NCBI RefSeq assembly: GCF_032917945.1
Contig: NZ_CP136624.1
Span: 1,550,001 to 1,614,000 of the forward strand
Source of the DNA: Bradyrhizobium sp. sBnM-33
Lineage (GTDB): Bacteria; Pseudomonadota; Alphaproteobacteria; Rhizobiales; Xanthobacteraceae
Direction: 5' to 3'
DNA: 64,000 nt
The position numbers were made by a program, and so were the translations under genes. The first letter of the stretch is position 1. The number at the start of each line of letters is the position of its first letter. The notes beneath the pieces are model-generated. The model saw nothing but the letters and a program-made list of their open reading frames with translations, had not been told where the DNA came from and did no database searches. Below are positions 8,712 through 16,430 of this stretch, one piece after another.

Positions 8712-9602
8712 TCATCGGTCAAGCCGATAGACGCGCGTGGCAGTCGTTCGCAGAACGGCGTCGCGCTGATCCGCGGCAAGCGAGGCTGTCGCGGCGAGGT
8801 AGGCGTCGATCAGTTCGCGATAGCTGGTCCAGAGTTTTTCGATCGGAAAATTTGAGCCGAACAGGCAGCGCTGGGCGCCGAAGATCGCGACCGTTTCGGT
8901 GACAACACCGGCTACGTGCGCCGGGTCGTTGCGGTGGATGAAGGTGCCGAGCCCGGAAAGCTTTGAGACGATGTTCGGGCAGGCCGCGAGCCGGGTCATC
9001 CCGGTGCGCCAGGCGGATCGACCCTGCGGCGAAAGGTCTTCCAGCATGCCGGCGTGCTGCAGGATGAAGGTTACATCGGGACAGGCTTCCGCGAGGCCTG
9101 CGGCATCTTCCATTTGCGGCGCGAACACCTGCAGATCGAAGCTGAAGCCATAATCGGCGAGCCGCGCGATGTTGCGGCGTATCTTCGGATCGGCGCAGAG
9201 GTCCGGTCGCGCGGCAAAACGATAGAGCGGGTTTTCGTGCCAATGCAGTTGCATGCGCACGCCGCGCACCAGCGGATAGCGCGCCAGACGATCAAGCTGC
9301 GGGCGGACATCATCGACGTTGAAGTCGGCATAGGAGACGATGGCGTGCGGCCAGCCATGGTCCTTTGCGGTCTCTTGCACCCAGGCCGTTTCGTCTTCGA
9401 AGCGATCGTTGGCCCAGTTGGTCTGCACGTAGACCGACCGCGTTACGCCGGAGCCTGCGAGGTCACCAAGATATTCCTGGATCGGATAGTCGCGGCGGAT
9501 CGGCTCATAGGGGCCAAAGATGCGCGGCTGCATCGGGCCGACAAGCCAGGGCAGGTCGGCCTGACGCCAGATGTGGTGATGAGCATCGACGATTTCGGTC
9601 AC
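8712..9602 (-). CDS. Amidohydrolase-2 family TIM-barrel hydrolase
   Basis: This 296-residue metal-dependent hydrolase belongs to the family of 2-pyrone-4,6-dicarboxylate lactonase and L-fuconolactonase. It starts with the metal motif VDAHHHIW (HxH). Later come a YVQTNWAND strand, a VRGVRMQLHWHEN segment, an LQHAGML strand and a GSNFPIEKLW motif carrying the C-terminal acidic or Asn ligand region. Its start codon overlaps the stop of the VWA gene (ATGA at 9599-9602). Family and context suggest hydrolysis of a cyclic ester or amide. Confidence 0.87.
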   Translation of the reverse strand: MTEIVDAHHHIWRQADLPWLVGPMQPRIFGPYEPIRRDYPIQEYLGDLAGSGVTRSVYVQTNWANDRFEDETAWVQETAKDHGWPHAIVSYADFNVDDVRPQLDRLARYPLVRGVRMQLHWHENPLYRFAARPDLCADPKIRRNIARLADYGFSFDLQVFAPQMEDAAGLAEACPDVTFILQHAGMLEDLSPQGRSAWRTGMTRLAACPNIVSKLSGLGTFIHRNDPAHVAGVVTETVAIFGAQRCLFGSNFPIEKLWTSYRELIDAYLAATASLAADQRDAVLRTTATRVYRLDR

Positions 9603-10717
9603 GCGGCCTTCCTTTGTCCGAGCGAGAGAACATGCGAGACGATCGCGGCTGTAGACCCGCCATCGACCAGATCATCCACGAAGCGCCTGATCGCGATCAG
9701 CGCTTCGGTCTGCGGCTGAAAGGTGGGGCCTGACGCCAGCGGCGTCAGCCAGCTCAGGCGCCAGGCGCGCCGCGACAGCTTTGCAACGGCGTCGCGTAGC
9801 GCGGAGGGATCGCCACGTTCGAGGCCGTCGGAGACGATCACGACGGCGGCGCCACGCGCATAGCTGCCGAACCGCGGTACCGCCAGGAACGCCTGCAGTG
9901 CGTCGCCGATGCGGGTGCCGCCGTCCCAGTCGCTGACGAGATGCGCAGCGGCGAACAGCGCCTGCTCGCGGCGCTTGAGACGGAGCGCGCGGGTGACGCG
10001 GGTGAGGCGGGTGCCGAAGGTGAACACTTCGACGTTGGGAGCCGCGTGCGACAGCGCATGCGCGAGCTTCATGTTATCGTCGGTACGCCCCTTCATCGAG
10101 CCGGAGACGTCGATCAACAGCAGGATCTTGCGCGGCCGGGTGCGCCGCTTCAGCCGGCCGAGCCGCAGCACTTCGCCATCGTTGCGCACGCTCTCTCGCA
10201 AGGTTCGCCGCAGGTCGGCCCAAGGGCCGCGCCGGGCGCGCCTGCGCCGGTGGCCGCGCCGCCGTGGCAGCCGCGCCGGCGCCTCGCGAGAGAGCTTTCG
10301 CAAGACATCGCCGGTTGCGCCCGGCACGAAGCGCCGTTCGACCAGCGCTTCCGCGCGGGCTGCGGCTAGTCCGGATTCGTGGGCTTCATCGGCGAACAAT
10401 GTTTCGTCCTCGCCGCGGCCTTCCTCCTGCAGGCGAACCACTTCCTCATCTTCTGCGCCCGCCCGATCGACCGCTTCGCTTCCAAGGAAATGGATGTCGA
10501 ACAGCCGGTCGTAGGTCGCGCGCCGCTCGGGTGGCGGCGCGAGCGTTGCCAATCCAGCCTGCCGAATGGCTTCGAGGCTGCGCGGACCCAGCAGTTCGAT
10601 GGCGGCCAGGAACGTAGTCGTCTGTTCCGGCGCCACGGCAAAGCCGTTGGTGCGCAGCAGTGCGACAAAGGACACGAAGACGCCGGCAGCGCGCGGCAAT
10701 TGAGGTTCGTCGCTCAC
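9599..10717 (-). CDS. CoxE-like VWA domain-containing protein
   Basis: This 372-residue cytoplasmic protein has a C-terminal von Willebrand A domain with the MIDAS motif DVSGS at residues 203-207. An Arg-rich segment (PRRRGHRRRRARRG, about 151-164) and an acidic stretch (DEEVVRLQEEGRGEDE) precede it. With the MoxR ATPase next door it matches the CoxD/CoxE pair, which in CO dehydrogenase systems helps assemble the metal centre of the large subunit. It overlaps its neighbours by 4 bp on both sides, so it is translationally coupled. The likely client is the molybdo-enzyme encoded just upstream. Confidence 0.88.
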   Translation of the reverse strand: MSDEPQLPRAAGVFVSFVALLRTNGFAVAPEQTTTFLAAIELLGPRSLEAIRQAGLATLAPPPERRATYDRLFDIHFLGSEAVDRAGAEDEEVVRLQEEGRGEDETLFADEAHESGLAAARAEALVERRFVPGATGDVLRKLSREAPARLPRRRGHRRRRARRGPWADLRRTLRESVRNDGEVLRLGRLKRRTRPRKILLLIDVSGSMKGRTDDNMKLAHALSHAAPNVEVFTFGTRLTRVTRALRLKRREQALFAAAHLVSDWDGGTRIGDALQAFLAVPRFGSYARGAAVVIVSDGLERGDPSALRDAVAKLSRRAWRLSWLTPLASGPTFQPQTEALIAIRRFVDDLVDGGSTAAIVSHVLSLGQRKAA

Positions 10718-11595
10718 GCGGCAGCCTCCGCAATGAGGGCGTCGAGCCGGCCGGAGATGAAGGTGAGATCCTCCTCGTCCTTCAGTGCAACCCCGATCGA
10801 GCGTTTGAACGCATCCGGCCAGCGGACGCCGCGCGCGTGCAGCAGTGTGGCGGCTTCGGCCCAGTCCACGGCTTCCGCGATTCCGGGCGCCTTGCTGAGC
10901 GGTTCGCGCCGGAGTTTGCCGACGGCGGCGACGACCGCGCGCGCGGTCGCTTCGGCGACACTGGAAGCCCGCATCATGACAATGCGCGCCTCGCGCTCGG
11001 CGGTGGGATAATCGATCCAGTGATAGACGCAGCGGCGGCGCAACGCCTCGTGCAGGTCACGGGTGCGATTTGAGGTCAGCACGACGACCGGGCGCTCGGC
11101 GGCGCGAACGGTGCCGCGCTCGGGAATGGAAATCTGGAAGTCGGAGAGGAATTCCAGCAGAAAGGCCTCGAACTCCTGGTCGGCGCGGTCGATCTCATCG
11201 ATCAGCAGCACAGTGGAGTCAGGCGCGCGCAACGAGGCGAGCATCGGCCGCTCGATCAGGAAGGTCTCGCCATAGATATCGATTGTTTCCTCGCCGGCCT
11301 GGCGGATCGCGAGCATCTGGCGCGGATAGTTCCACTCGTAGAGCGCGGCGGCTGCGTCGATGCCTTCATAGCATTGCAACCGGATCAAGCGGCGGCCGAG
11401 CACGGCGGCGATCGCTTTTGCGGCTTCCGTCTTGCCGACGCCGGGCGCGCCTTCCAGCAGCAGCGGCTTGCCGAGCGCGAGCGCCAGATAGGCTGCTGTC
11501 GCGAGGCCGTCGTCGGCGAGATAGTACGCCGTCCGCAGGGCCCGCTCCAGCGCCTCCGGGCTGTCGATGCCGACGATGTTGCCGCGGACCGTCAT
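10714..11595 (-). CDS. CoxD-like MoxR-family AAA+ ATPase
   Basis: This 293-residue AAA+ ATPase has Walker A GAPGVGKT at residues 49-56, Walker B LLIDEID at 129-135, and a sensor region VVLTSNRTRDLHEALRRRCVYHW near residue 170. MoxR/CoxD proteins act as chaperones with a VWA partner. CoxD of Oligotropha is needed to complete the Mo-Cu active site. Here the client is probably the xanthine-dehydrogenase-like subunit, so the job may be sulfuration or final folding; that part is inference. The gene lies 8 bp after the split large-subunit genes. Confidence 0.9.
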   Translation of the reverse strand: MTVRGNIVGIDSPEALERALRTAYYLADDGLATAAYLALALGKPLLLEGAPGVGKTEAAKAIAAVLGRRLIRLQCYEGIDAAAALYEWNYPRQMLAIRQAGEETIDIYGETFLIERPMLASLRAPDSTVLLIDEIDRADQEFEAFLLEFLSDFQISIPERGTVRAAERPVVVLTSNRTRDLHEALRRRCVYHWIDYPTAEREARIVMMRASSVAEATARAVVAAVGKLRREPLSKAPGIAEAVDWAEAATLLHARGVRWPDAFKRSIGVALKDEEDLTFISGRLDALIAEAAA

Positions 11596-11603
11596 GTTCT
11601 GCC

Positions 11604-12626
11604 TCAGCGCCGTGCCTGCGGTCGTGCGCCGCCCTGCGCCTTGATCGCCCGCAAAACTTTTTCCGGCGTGATCGGCAATTCATCCATCCGCACGCCAACC
11701 GCGTTGAAGATGGCGTTGGCGACCGCAGGGAGCACCGGATTGGCGCACATCTCGCCCGGGCCCTTGGCGCCGAACGGGCCGTCGGCCGCGGGGCGTTCCA
11801 GCACCGCGATATCGTGCGGGCAGATGTCACCGGGTCCGGGCATCAGGTATTCGACGAAATCACGCGGGCCGTGCGCCGGATCGGGATAATAAGGCTCGGG
11901 CGTTTCAAACAGCGCGTGGCTGATCCCCATCCAGGCGCCGCCGACGAGTTGCTGTTCCACCAAGCGCGGATTGAGCGCGCGGCCGAGTTCGTAGGCACTG
12001 TCCATGCGCACCATCGCGATCTCGCCGGTCTCGTCATCGACCTCGACCTCGGCGACCAGGCAGGCGTGGGCGTAGCAGGTAGCGGGTGACATCTCGCCGG
12101 TCTCGGGATTGACCTCGGACAACGGCACCAGAAAGATGCCGCGTCCCGATATTGTCTTGCCTTGCTTGAACTGCGCAGCAATCGCGACATCCTTGGTGGA
12201 GATCGAGCGATGCGGCGCGCCCTTGACGTGGATGTTGCCACGCCCGTCGGTCTCAAGGTCGGCAGCGTTGACCTCCAACTCCTCGGCGGCGGCCTCCATC
12301 ATGACCCCGCGCGCCTCTTTCGCCGCCGCCATCACCGCGTTGCCGACGCGATGCGTGCCGCGTGACGCGAACGAGCCCATGCAGTGTGGCCCGGTGTCGG
12401 AATCCGCGGTGTCGACATACACGTCTTCAACGGGAACGCCGAGCGTCTCCGCGCAGATCTGCCGCGTCACCGATTTCATGCCCTGGCCGAGGTCGATCGA
12501 CGATAGCGACACCGTGAACTTGCCGCTGGGATTGGAATGAACCAGCGCCTGGCTGGGGTCGCCGCCAAGGTTCATGCCGATGGGATAGTTGATCGAGGCG
12601 ATGCCGCGTCCGCGATGCTTTGCCAT
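11604..12626 (-). CDS. Molybdopterin-binding large subunit, C-terminal half (split XDH/CoxL-family protein)
   Basis: This 340-residue protein corresponds to the second molybdopterin-binding domain of xanthine-dehydrogenase-family large subunits. It begins MAKHRGRGIASINY, carries the SSIDLGQGMKSVTRQI segment, and holds the catalytic-glutamate motif GAKGPGEM near residue 295. The N-terminal half is encoded separately just upstream: its TGA (12629-12631) lies two bases before this ATG (12624-12626). The frame is open much further upstream, but that part runs over the N-terminal-half gene. Both polypeptides must assemble to form one active site. No AYxCSFR motif is present in either half, so this is not a form I CO dehydrogenase. 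Confidence 0.87.
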   Translation of the reverse strand: MAKHRGRGIASINYPIGMNLGGDPSQALVHSNPSGKFTVSLSSIDLGQGMKSVTRQICAETLGVPVEDVYVDTADSDTGPHCMGSFASRGTHRVGNAVMAAAKEARGVMMEAAAEELEVNAADLETDGRGNIHVKGAPHRSISTKDVAIAAQFKQGKTISGRGIFLVPLSEVNPETGEMSPATCYAHACLVAEVEVDDETGEIAMVRMDSAYELGRALNPRLVEQQLVGGAWMGISHALFETPEPYYPDPAHGPRDFVEYLMPGPGDICPHDIAVLERPAADGPFGAKGPGEMCANPVLPAVANAIFNAVGVRMDELPITPEKVLRAIKAQGGARPQARR

Positions 12627-12628
12627 GG

Positions 12629-14206
12629 TCAGCGCCTCCTGGTGCCGAAGACGGAAGAAAAGCGCGTGGCGCCGTGTGATGGCGATGGCGGCCTTGGAGG
12701 AGGGGGCGGCGCGGGTGGCGGCGGTTCGTGGATCGGCGCAGGAGGCGCGCGATCGTAGGTGGTCCGCTGCTGTGAGACCGCGGCGCGTTGCGGGACAGGC
12801 TCGATCGGTGTCGGCGATATCGCTGCCCGGCTGCCGCCGCCGTCCTGGCGCGACGACATGCGCTTGAACTCTTCGCGCAGCGGCCATTTGGCTTTTTCGG
12901 CGGCGACCTGGACGCATTCGATCAACGCGGTGTTCTTGGCCTCGCGCCGGTGCGCCTTCATGTCGCCGTCGCGATAGGCGTTGAGGATGCGAAACTCCAT
13001 CGGGTCGATGCCGACGAGATGGGCGAGCTTGTCCATCTGGCATTCGAGCGCAAAGTCCATCGCCGTGACGCCGAAGCCGCGCATGGCGGTCGCCGGCGTC
13101 CGGTTGGTGAACACGCAGTAGACGTCGCCATGGACGTTCGGGATCGTATAGGGGCCGGGCAGGTGAGCCACGCATTTGACCACCGCGTAGCTGGACAGCC
13201 GGGTGTAGGCGCCGCTGTCGAAATAGGCGCGGATCTTGCGCGCGACGATGCGTCCGTCGCTCATCACGCCGTCCTTAATGTAAATGCGCTCGGCGCCGCG
13301 CGGCGAGCCGAACTGCATCTCCTCCTCGCGGCCGAGCTGATAGCGCACCGGACGCCCAGTCAGCATCGCGCCGAGAATGGCGAGCGGTTCGGTCAGCGTG
13401 TCCACCTTGCCGCCAAAGCCGCCGCCGACGGTGCCGCCGATGAAGTGGAAGGTGTTGGAAGGGACATCGAGGATTTTGGCGCAGGTATCGAGCGAGAAGA
13501 ACAGCGCCTGAGTCGAGGTGTAGACGACATAACGGCCGTTGGTGTCGGGTGCGGCGATCGAGCCGTTGGTTTCGGTCGGCGCATGCTCGATCGGCGACAT
13601 CTGGTAGCGCTGTTCGAGGACGTGGTCGGCCTCGGCGAAGCCGCGCTCGACGTCGCCGAAGCGCAGCTTCTGGTGATCATAGACGTCGTGATAGATGAAG
13701 GTGTTCTTGGGGTAGACCTCGTTGACGACGGGCGCACCCGGCTTCAGGGCTTCCTCGACGTCGAACACTGCGGGCAGCGGCTCGTAGTCAACGCGCACCT
13801 TCGCCATCGCCTCATAGGCTTCTCGCGGAGTGTCGGCGACAACCGCGATGATGGGCTCGCCCTTGTAGCGCACCTTGTCGACCGCAAGCGACGGCTCGTC
13901 GTCCTTGCCGAAATTGATCAGGCTGAGCAGCGTATTGAGATTGCGCGGCACATCGGCGCCGCAAATGATGCGGCGAACGCCGGGCGAACGTTCCGCTTCC
14001 ATCGTATCGATGCGGCGCAGGCGGGCATGTGCATGCGGGCTGCGCAATACTTTCAGATGCAGCATGCCCTGCAGCTTATGGTCATCGAAATAGGTCGAAG
14101 TGCCAGTGACATGGCCGAGCATGTCCTGGCGCTGCGTACCCTTTCCGATCTCTTTCAGATTATCGTCGCGCTCGTCGGCGAAGATGTCCTTGCGCAGTTC
14201 CAGCAT
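12629..14206 (-). CDS. Molybdopterin-binding large subunit, N-terminal half with proline-rich tail
   Basis: This 525-residue protein holds the first half of a CoxL/XDH-type large subunit. Residues about 18-135 form the a/b-hammerhead domain (DMLGHVTGTSTYFDD, LRSPHAHARL), and residues about 150-450 the first molybdopterin-binding domain (FIGGTVGGGFGGK, TPATAMRGFG). The RGFG segment resembles xanthine dehydrogenase and hydroxybenzoyl-CoA reductase, not CO dehydrogenase (AYxCSFR) or form II enzymes (AYRGAGR). The last 75 or so residues are low complexity and rich in Pro, Arg and Ser (PPPPAPPPPPRPP), which full-length enzymes lack. The 2Fe-2S subunit gene lies 11 bp upstream. Confidence 0.88.
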   Translation of the reverse strand: MLELRKDIFADERDDNLKEIGKGTQRQDMLGHVTGTSTYFDDHKLQGMLHLKVLRSPHAHARLRRIDTMEAERSPGVRRIICGADVPRNLNTLLSLINFGKDDEPSLAVDKVRYKGEPIIAVVADTPREAYEAMAKVRVDYEPLPAVFDVEEALKPGAPVVNEVYPKNTFIYHDVYDHQKLRFGDVERGFAEADHVLEQRYQMSPIEHAPTETNGSIAAPDTNGRYVVYTSTQALFFSLDTCAKILDVPSNTFHFIGGTVGGGFGGKVDTLTEPLAILGAMLTGRPVRYQLGREEEMQFGSPRGAERIYIKDGVMSDGRIVARKIRAYFDSGAYTRLSSYAVVKCVAHLPGPYTIPNVHGDVYCVFTNRTPATAMRGFGVTAMDFALECQMDKLAHLVGIDPMEFRILNAYRDGDMKAHRREAKNTALIECVQVAAEKAKWPLREEFKRMSSRQDGGGSRAAISPTPIEPVPQRAAVSQQRTTYDRAPPAPIHEPPPPAPPPPPRPPSPSHGATRFSSVFGTRRR

Positions 14207-14217
14207 GGTCGTTCCCT

Positions 14218-14697
14218 TTAGGCGCGTGCGCGACCACTCGCAGCGGCGGCGATCACGGCGTTGATGATCGGCTCGTATCCGGTGCAGCGGCAGATGTTGC
14301 CGGAGATCGCCTCAATGACCTCGGCGCGGCTCGGAGACGGATTGCGATCGAGCAGCGCCTTCGCCGCCATCAGCATGCCCGGCGTGCAGTAGCCGCATTG
14401 GGCCGCGAACTGCTCCATAAAGGCGCGTTGCAGCGGATGCAGGTTGGGACCGTCCTTCAGCCCGTCGAGCGTCTCGACGGAGCGTCCGGCCACCGACTCC
14501 GCCAACGTCAGGCAGGAGAGATGCAGTTCGCCATCGATCAGCACGCTGCAGGCGCCGCAGCCGCCCTGGCCGCAGCCGAATTTCGGCGTCATGTCGCCGA
14601 TCTGTTCGCGGAGCGCGACCAGCAGATTGACGCCGCCGTCGACGAATAGCGCGACATCGCGGCCATTGTGACGAAACTGGAGCGGGGTCTTGGTCAT
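14218..14697 (-). CDS. 2Fe-2S small subunit of a molybdenum hydroxylase (CoxS-like)
   Basis: This 159-residue electron-transfer subunit has both expected clusters. The N-terminal plant-ferredoxin-type 2Fe-2S site uses C42, C47, C50 (GCGQGGCGAC) and C62. The C-terminal helical site uses C101, C104 (CGYCTPG), C136 and C138 (CRCTGY). Length and cysteine spacing match CoxS/HcrC-type subunits. It passes electrons from the molybdopterin centre to the FAD subunit, whose gene lies 6 bp upstream. Confidence 0.95.
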   Translation of the reverse strand: MTKTPLQFRHNGRDVALFVDGGVNLLVALREQIGDMTPKFGCGQGGCGACSVLIDGELHLSCLTLAESVAGRSVETLDGLKDGPNLHPLQRAFMEQFAAQCGYCTPGMLMAAKALLDRNPSPSRAEVIEAISGNICRCTGYEPIINAVIAAAASGRARA

Positions 14698-14703
14698 GAT
14701 GGC

Positions 14704-15522
14704 TTACTCCAGCCCGGATAACAGGCGACGAAGGTGAACGCCGACGATCTCGCGGCGATACCAGGCGCTGCCAAGGGCATTGTCTGTGGGCGACACACCT
14801 TCGGCGGCTACCGCCGCAGCAGCGTTGATTGCCGCACCGTCAAGCGAACGTCCCTCCAGCGCGCGCTCGGCGGCTCTGGCGCGAATTTGCGTGGCGGCCA
14901 TCGAGCCGAGCGCGATGCGCGCACCTGAAATGCGGCCGCCGCTAGCAGGCAGATGCGCCGCGAGCGTGATCACCGAACCGCCCTTCGGCTTGATGCGGGC
15001 GATCTTGCGATAGCGGAAAGCGTCGGCGCTTGCGGGCCGCTGGCAGGAGACGGCTAGCACCAGCGCGCCGCTCTGGCGTTCGCGGGATTGCAGGAACTCT
15101 TCGATAGGCATGTCGCGCGCACCAAGACCGCCCTGGACGGAAACAGTCGCATCTAGCGCGAGCAGTGCGACGGTGAAATCGCCATAAGGGTTGGGCGCGA
15201 ACAGATTGCCGCCCACCGTGCCCATGTTACGCACGGCCGGCCCGCCGATCGAACGAGCTGGGGCGTGCAGAAAGGCGAGTTCGCGCTCGGCCAGAATTCT
15301 CGCAAAGGTGACACCAGCACCGATCGTGACGCGCGAGCTTGCGACATCAATACGAGACAGCGCCCGATCGGTCGCGCGCACGACGGTGGAGATCGAGACA
15401 TCGCCCTCGTTGAGGGCGCGCATGACCAGCGTGCCGCCGCCGAGATAGCGGGCGCTGCGGTCGGACGACAATGCCGAGGCGGCCTCGCCGAAACTTGCGA
15501 ATGTCTTCACCGTGACGGGCAT
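14704..15522 (-). CDS. FAD-binding medium subunit of a molybdenum hydroxylase (CoxM-like)
   Basis: This 272-residue subunit has the FAD_binding_5 motifs LGGGT (residues 28-32) and TVGGN (102-106), followed by the CO_deh_flav_C domain (about 170-272). CoxM-like subunits take electrons from the iron-sulfur protein and pass them to quinone or an external acceptor. The order here (M, S, then split L) follows the usual coxM-S-L gene order. The gene is co-transcribed with two SRPBCC genes 16 bp upstream. Confidence 0.93.
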   Translation of the reverse strand: MPVTVKTFASFGEAASALSSDRSARYLGGGTLVMRALNEGDVSISTVVRATDRALSRIDVASSRVTIGAGVTFARILAERELAFLHAPARSIGGPAVRNMGTVGGNLFAPNPYGDFTVALLALDATVSVQGGLGARDMPIEEFLQSRERQSGALVLAVSCQRPASADAFRYRKIARIKPKGGSVITLAAHLPASGGRISGARIALGSMAATQIRARAAERALEGRSLDGAAINAAAAVAAEGVSPTDNALGSAWYRREIVGVHLRRLLSGLE

Positions 15523-15538
15523 GGCTTCGCCTCTGTTT

Positions 15539-15982
15539 TCATGCAGCCTCCTTCAGGTGCCGGCGAATGGCATCGAAGCCGGCTTGATAGATCTGTTCCG
15601 CGACCATTTGAGTCAGCCGCTCGGCATCGGCGGGCCGCGCGGTGAACCTGGATTCCCAGTGCCAGAAGGTGCGGTCGCCGTCGGTGACCGGGAGCAGGCG
15701 TACGTGTGCGACATAGTTGAACATCGGGATCGGCGTATCGAGCAGGCAGTAGCTGAAGGTCTGTTCGAGGTCCGAAAGTGCCAGCAGTTGCTCGCGCAGC
15801 TCCGAGCCGTCCTGCAGCTTGAAACGTCTGATACAGCCGATCTTGTCGGCGGCCTGTGCGCGTTCGATCGTGCTGGTGGCGACCTCAGGATGCCAGCGGT
15901 CGTGGCCGTTGAAATCGCGCAGCACGTTCCAGACCGCGGTTGTCGGCGCGTCGAGGATCGTGCTCTTGACGATATGCGGCAC
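15539..15982 (-). CDS. SRPBCC-family protein (CoxG/polyketide cyclase-like), copy 2
   Basis: This 147-residue START/SRPBCC-fold protein begins MPHIVKSTILDAPTTAVWNVLRDFNGHDRWHPE, which is the standard family start, and keeps the later FWHWESRF strand. CoxG proteins anchor CO dehydrogenase to the membrane in Oligotropha; other members bind hydrophobic ligands or act as cyclases. A paralogous gene lies directly upstream with 1 bp between them, so the pair probably arose by duplication and may form a heterodimer. Confidence 0.85.
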   Translation of the reverse strand: MPHIVKSTILDAPTTAVWNVLRDFNGHDRWHPEVATSTIERAQAADKIGCIRRFKLQDGSELREQLLALSDLEQTFSYCLLDTPIPMFNYVAHVRLLPVTDGDRTFWHWESRFTARPADAERLTQMVAEQIYQAGFDAIRRHLKEAA

Positions 15983-15983
15983 G

Positions 15984-16421
15984 CTAGCCTCCGAAGGCGC
16001 GCTTGAGCGCGTCGAATCCGCCCTGGAACACGCCGGTTCCGATGTTGCTGACGAGCTCGTTTTCCCGCTCCGGCGCGCAGTCGAACTCGGCGGTCCATTC
16101 CAGAAACGTCTGGTCGCCGTCGGTCACCGGCGTCAGCCGCAGCGTTGCAACGTAGTTCTCCACGCCCATCGGGGATTCCAGGATGGAGTAGGTGCAGAAC
16201 ATGTCGTAGTCGGACAGCCCGAGCAGCTTCTCGCGGATACGATCGCCGTTGCGCAGGCGAAAATCCCGCACGCATCCGATCTTGTCTGCGGGCTCGCCGC
16301 CCTCGATGCGGCTCTCCGCAATCGCGGGATGCCAGTTCGGCAAGCCATTGAAGTCGCGCACGCGCGCCCAGACGCGGTCGTTGCGGGCGTTGACGACAGT
16401 GGAAACGTAGACCCGGGCCAT
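15984..16421 (-). CDS. SRPBCC-family protein (CoxG/polyketide cyclase-like), copy 1
   Basis: This 145-residue protein is a paralogue of the next gene. Both share an N-terminal STVVNA-type strand, a VRDFNG-W-HP segment, IGCVRDFRL, and a C-terminal GGFDALKR helix. As with CoxG, a role in membrane tethering of the molybdo-enzyme or in binding a hydrophobic substrate is possible. The gene sits 9 bp after the giant flotillin-like gene, which hints that the enzyme complex is organised at the membrane. Confidence 0.85.
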   Translation of the reverse strand: MARVYVSTVVNARNDRVWARVRDFNGLPNWHPAIAESRIEGGEPADKIGCVRDFRLRNGDRIREKLLGLSDYDMFCTYSILESPMGVENYVATLRLTPVTDGDQTFLEWTAEFDCAPERENELVSNIGTGVFQGGFDALKRAFGG

Positions 16422-16430
16422 GACGCGTGC

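Noticed and set aside
12788..14221. A 477-codon plus-strand frame
   Set aside because: It lies opposite the N-terminal molybdopterin gene, which has clear family motifs; the antisense translation has none.
11604..14697. CO dehydrogenase (coxMSL)
   Set aside because: The active-site signature AYxCSFR is missing; the loop reads TAMRGFG and the large subunit is split.
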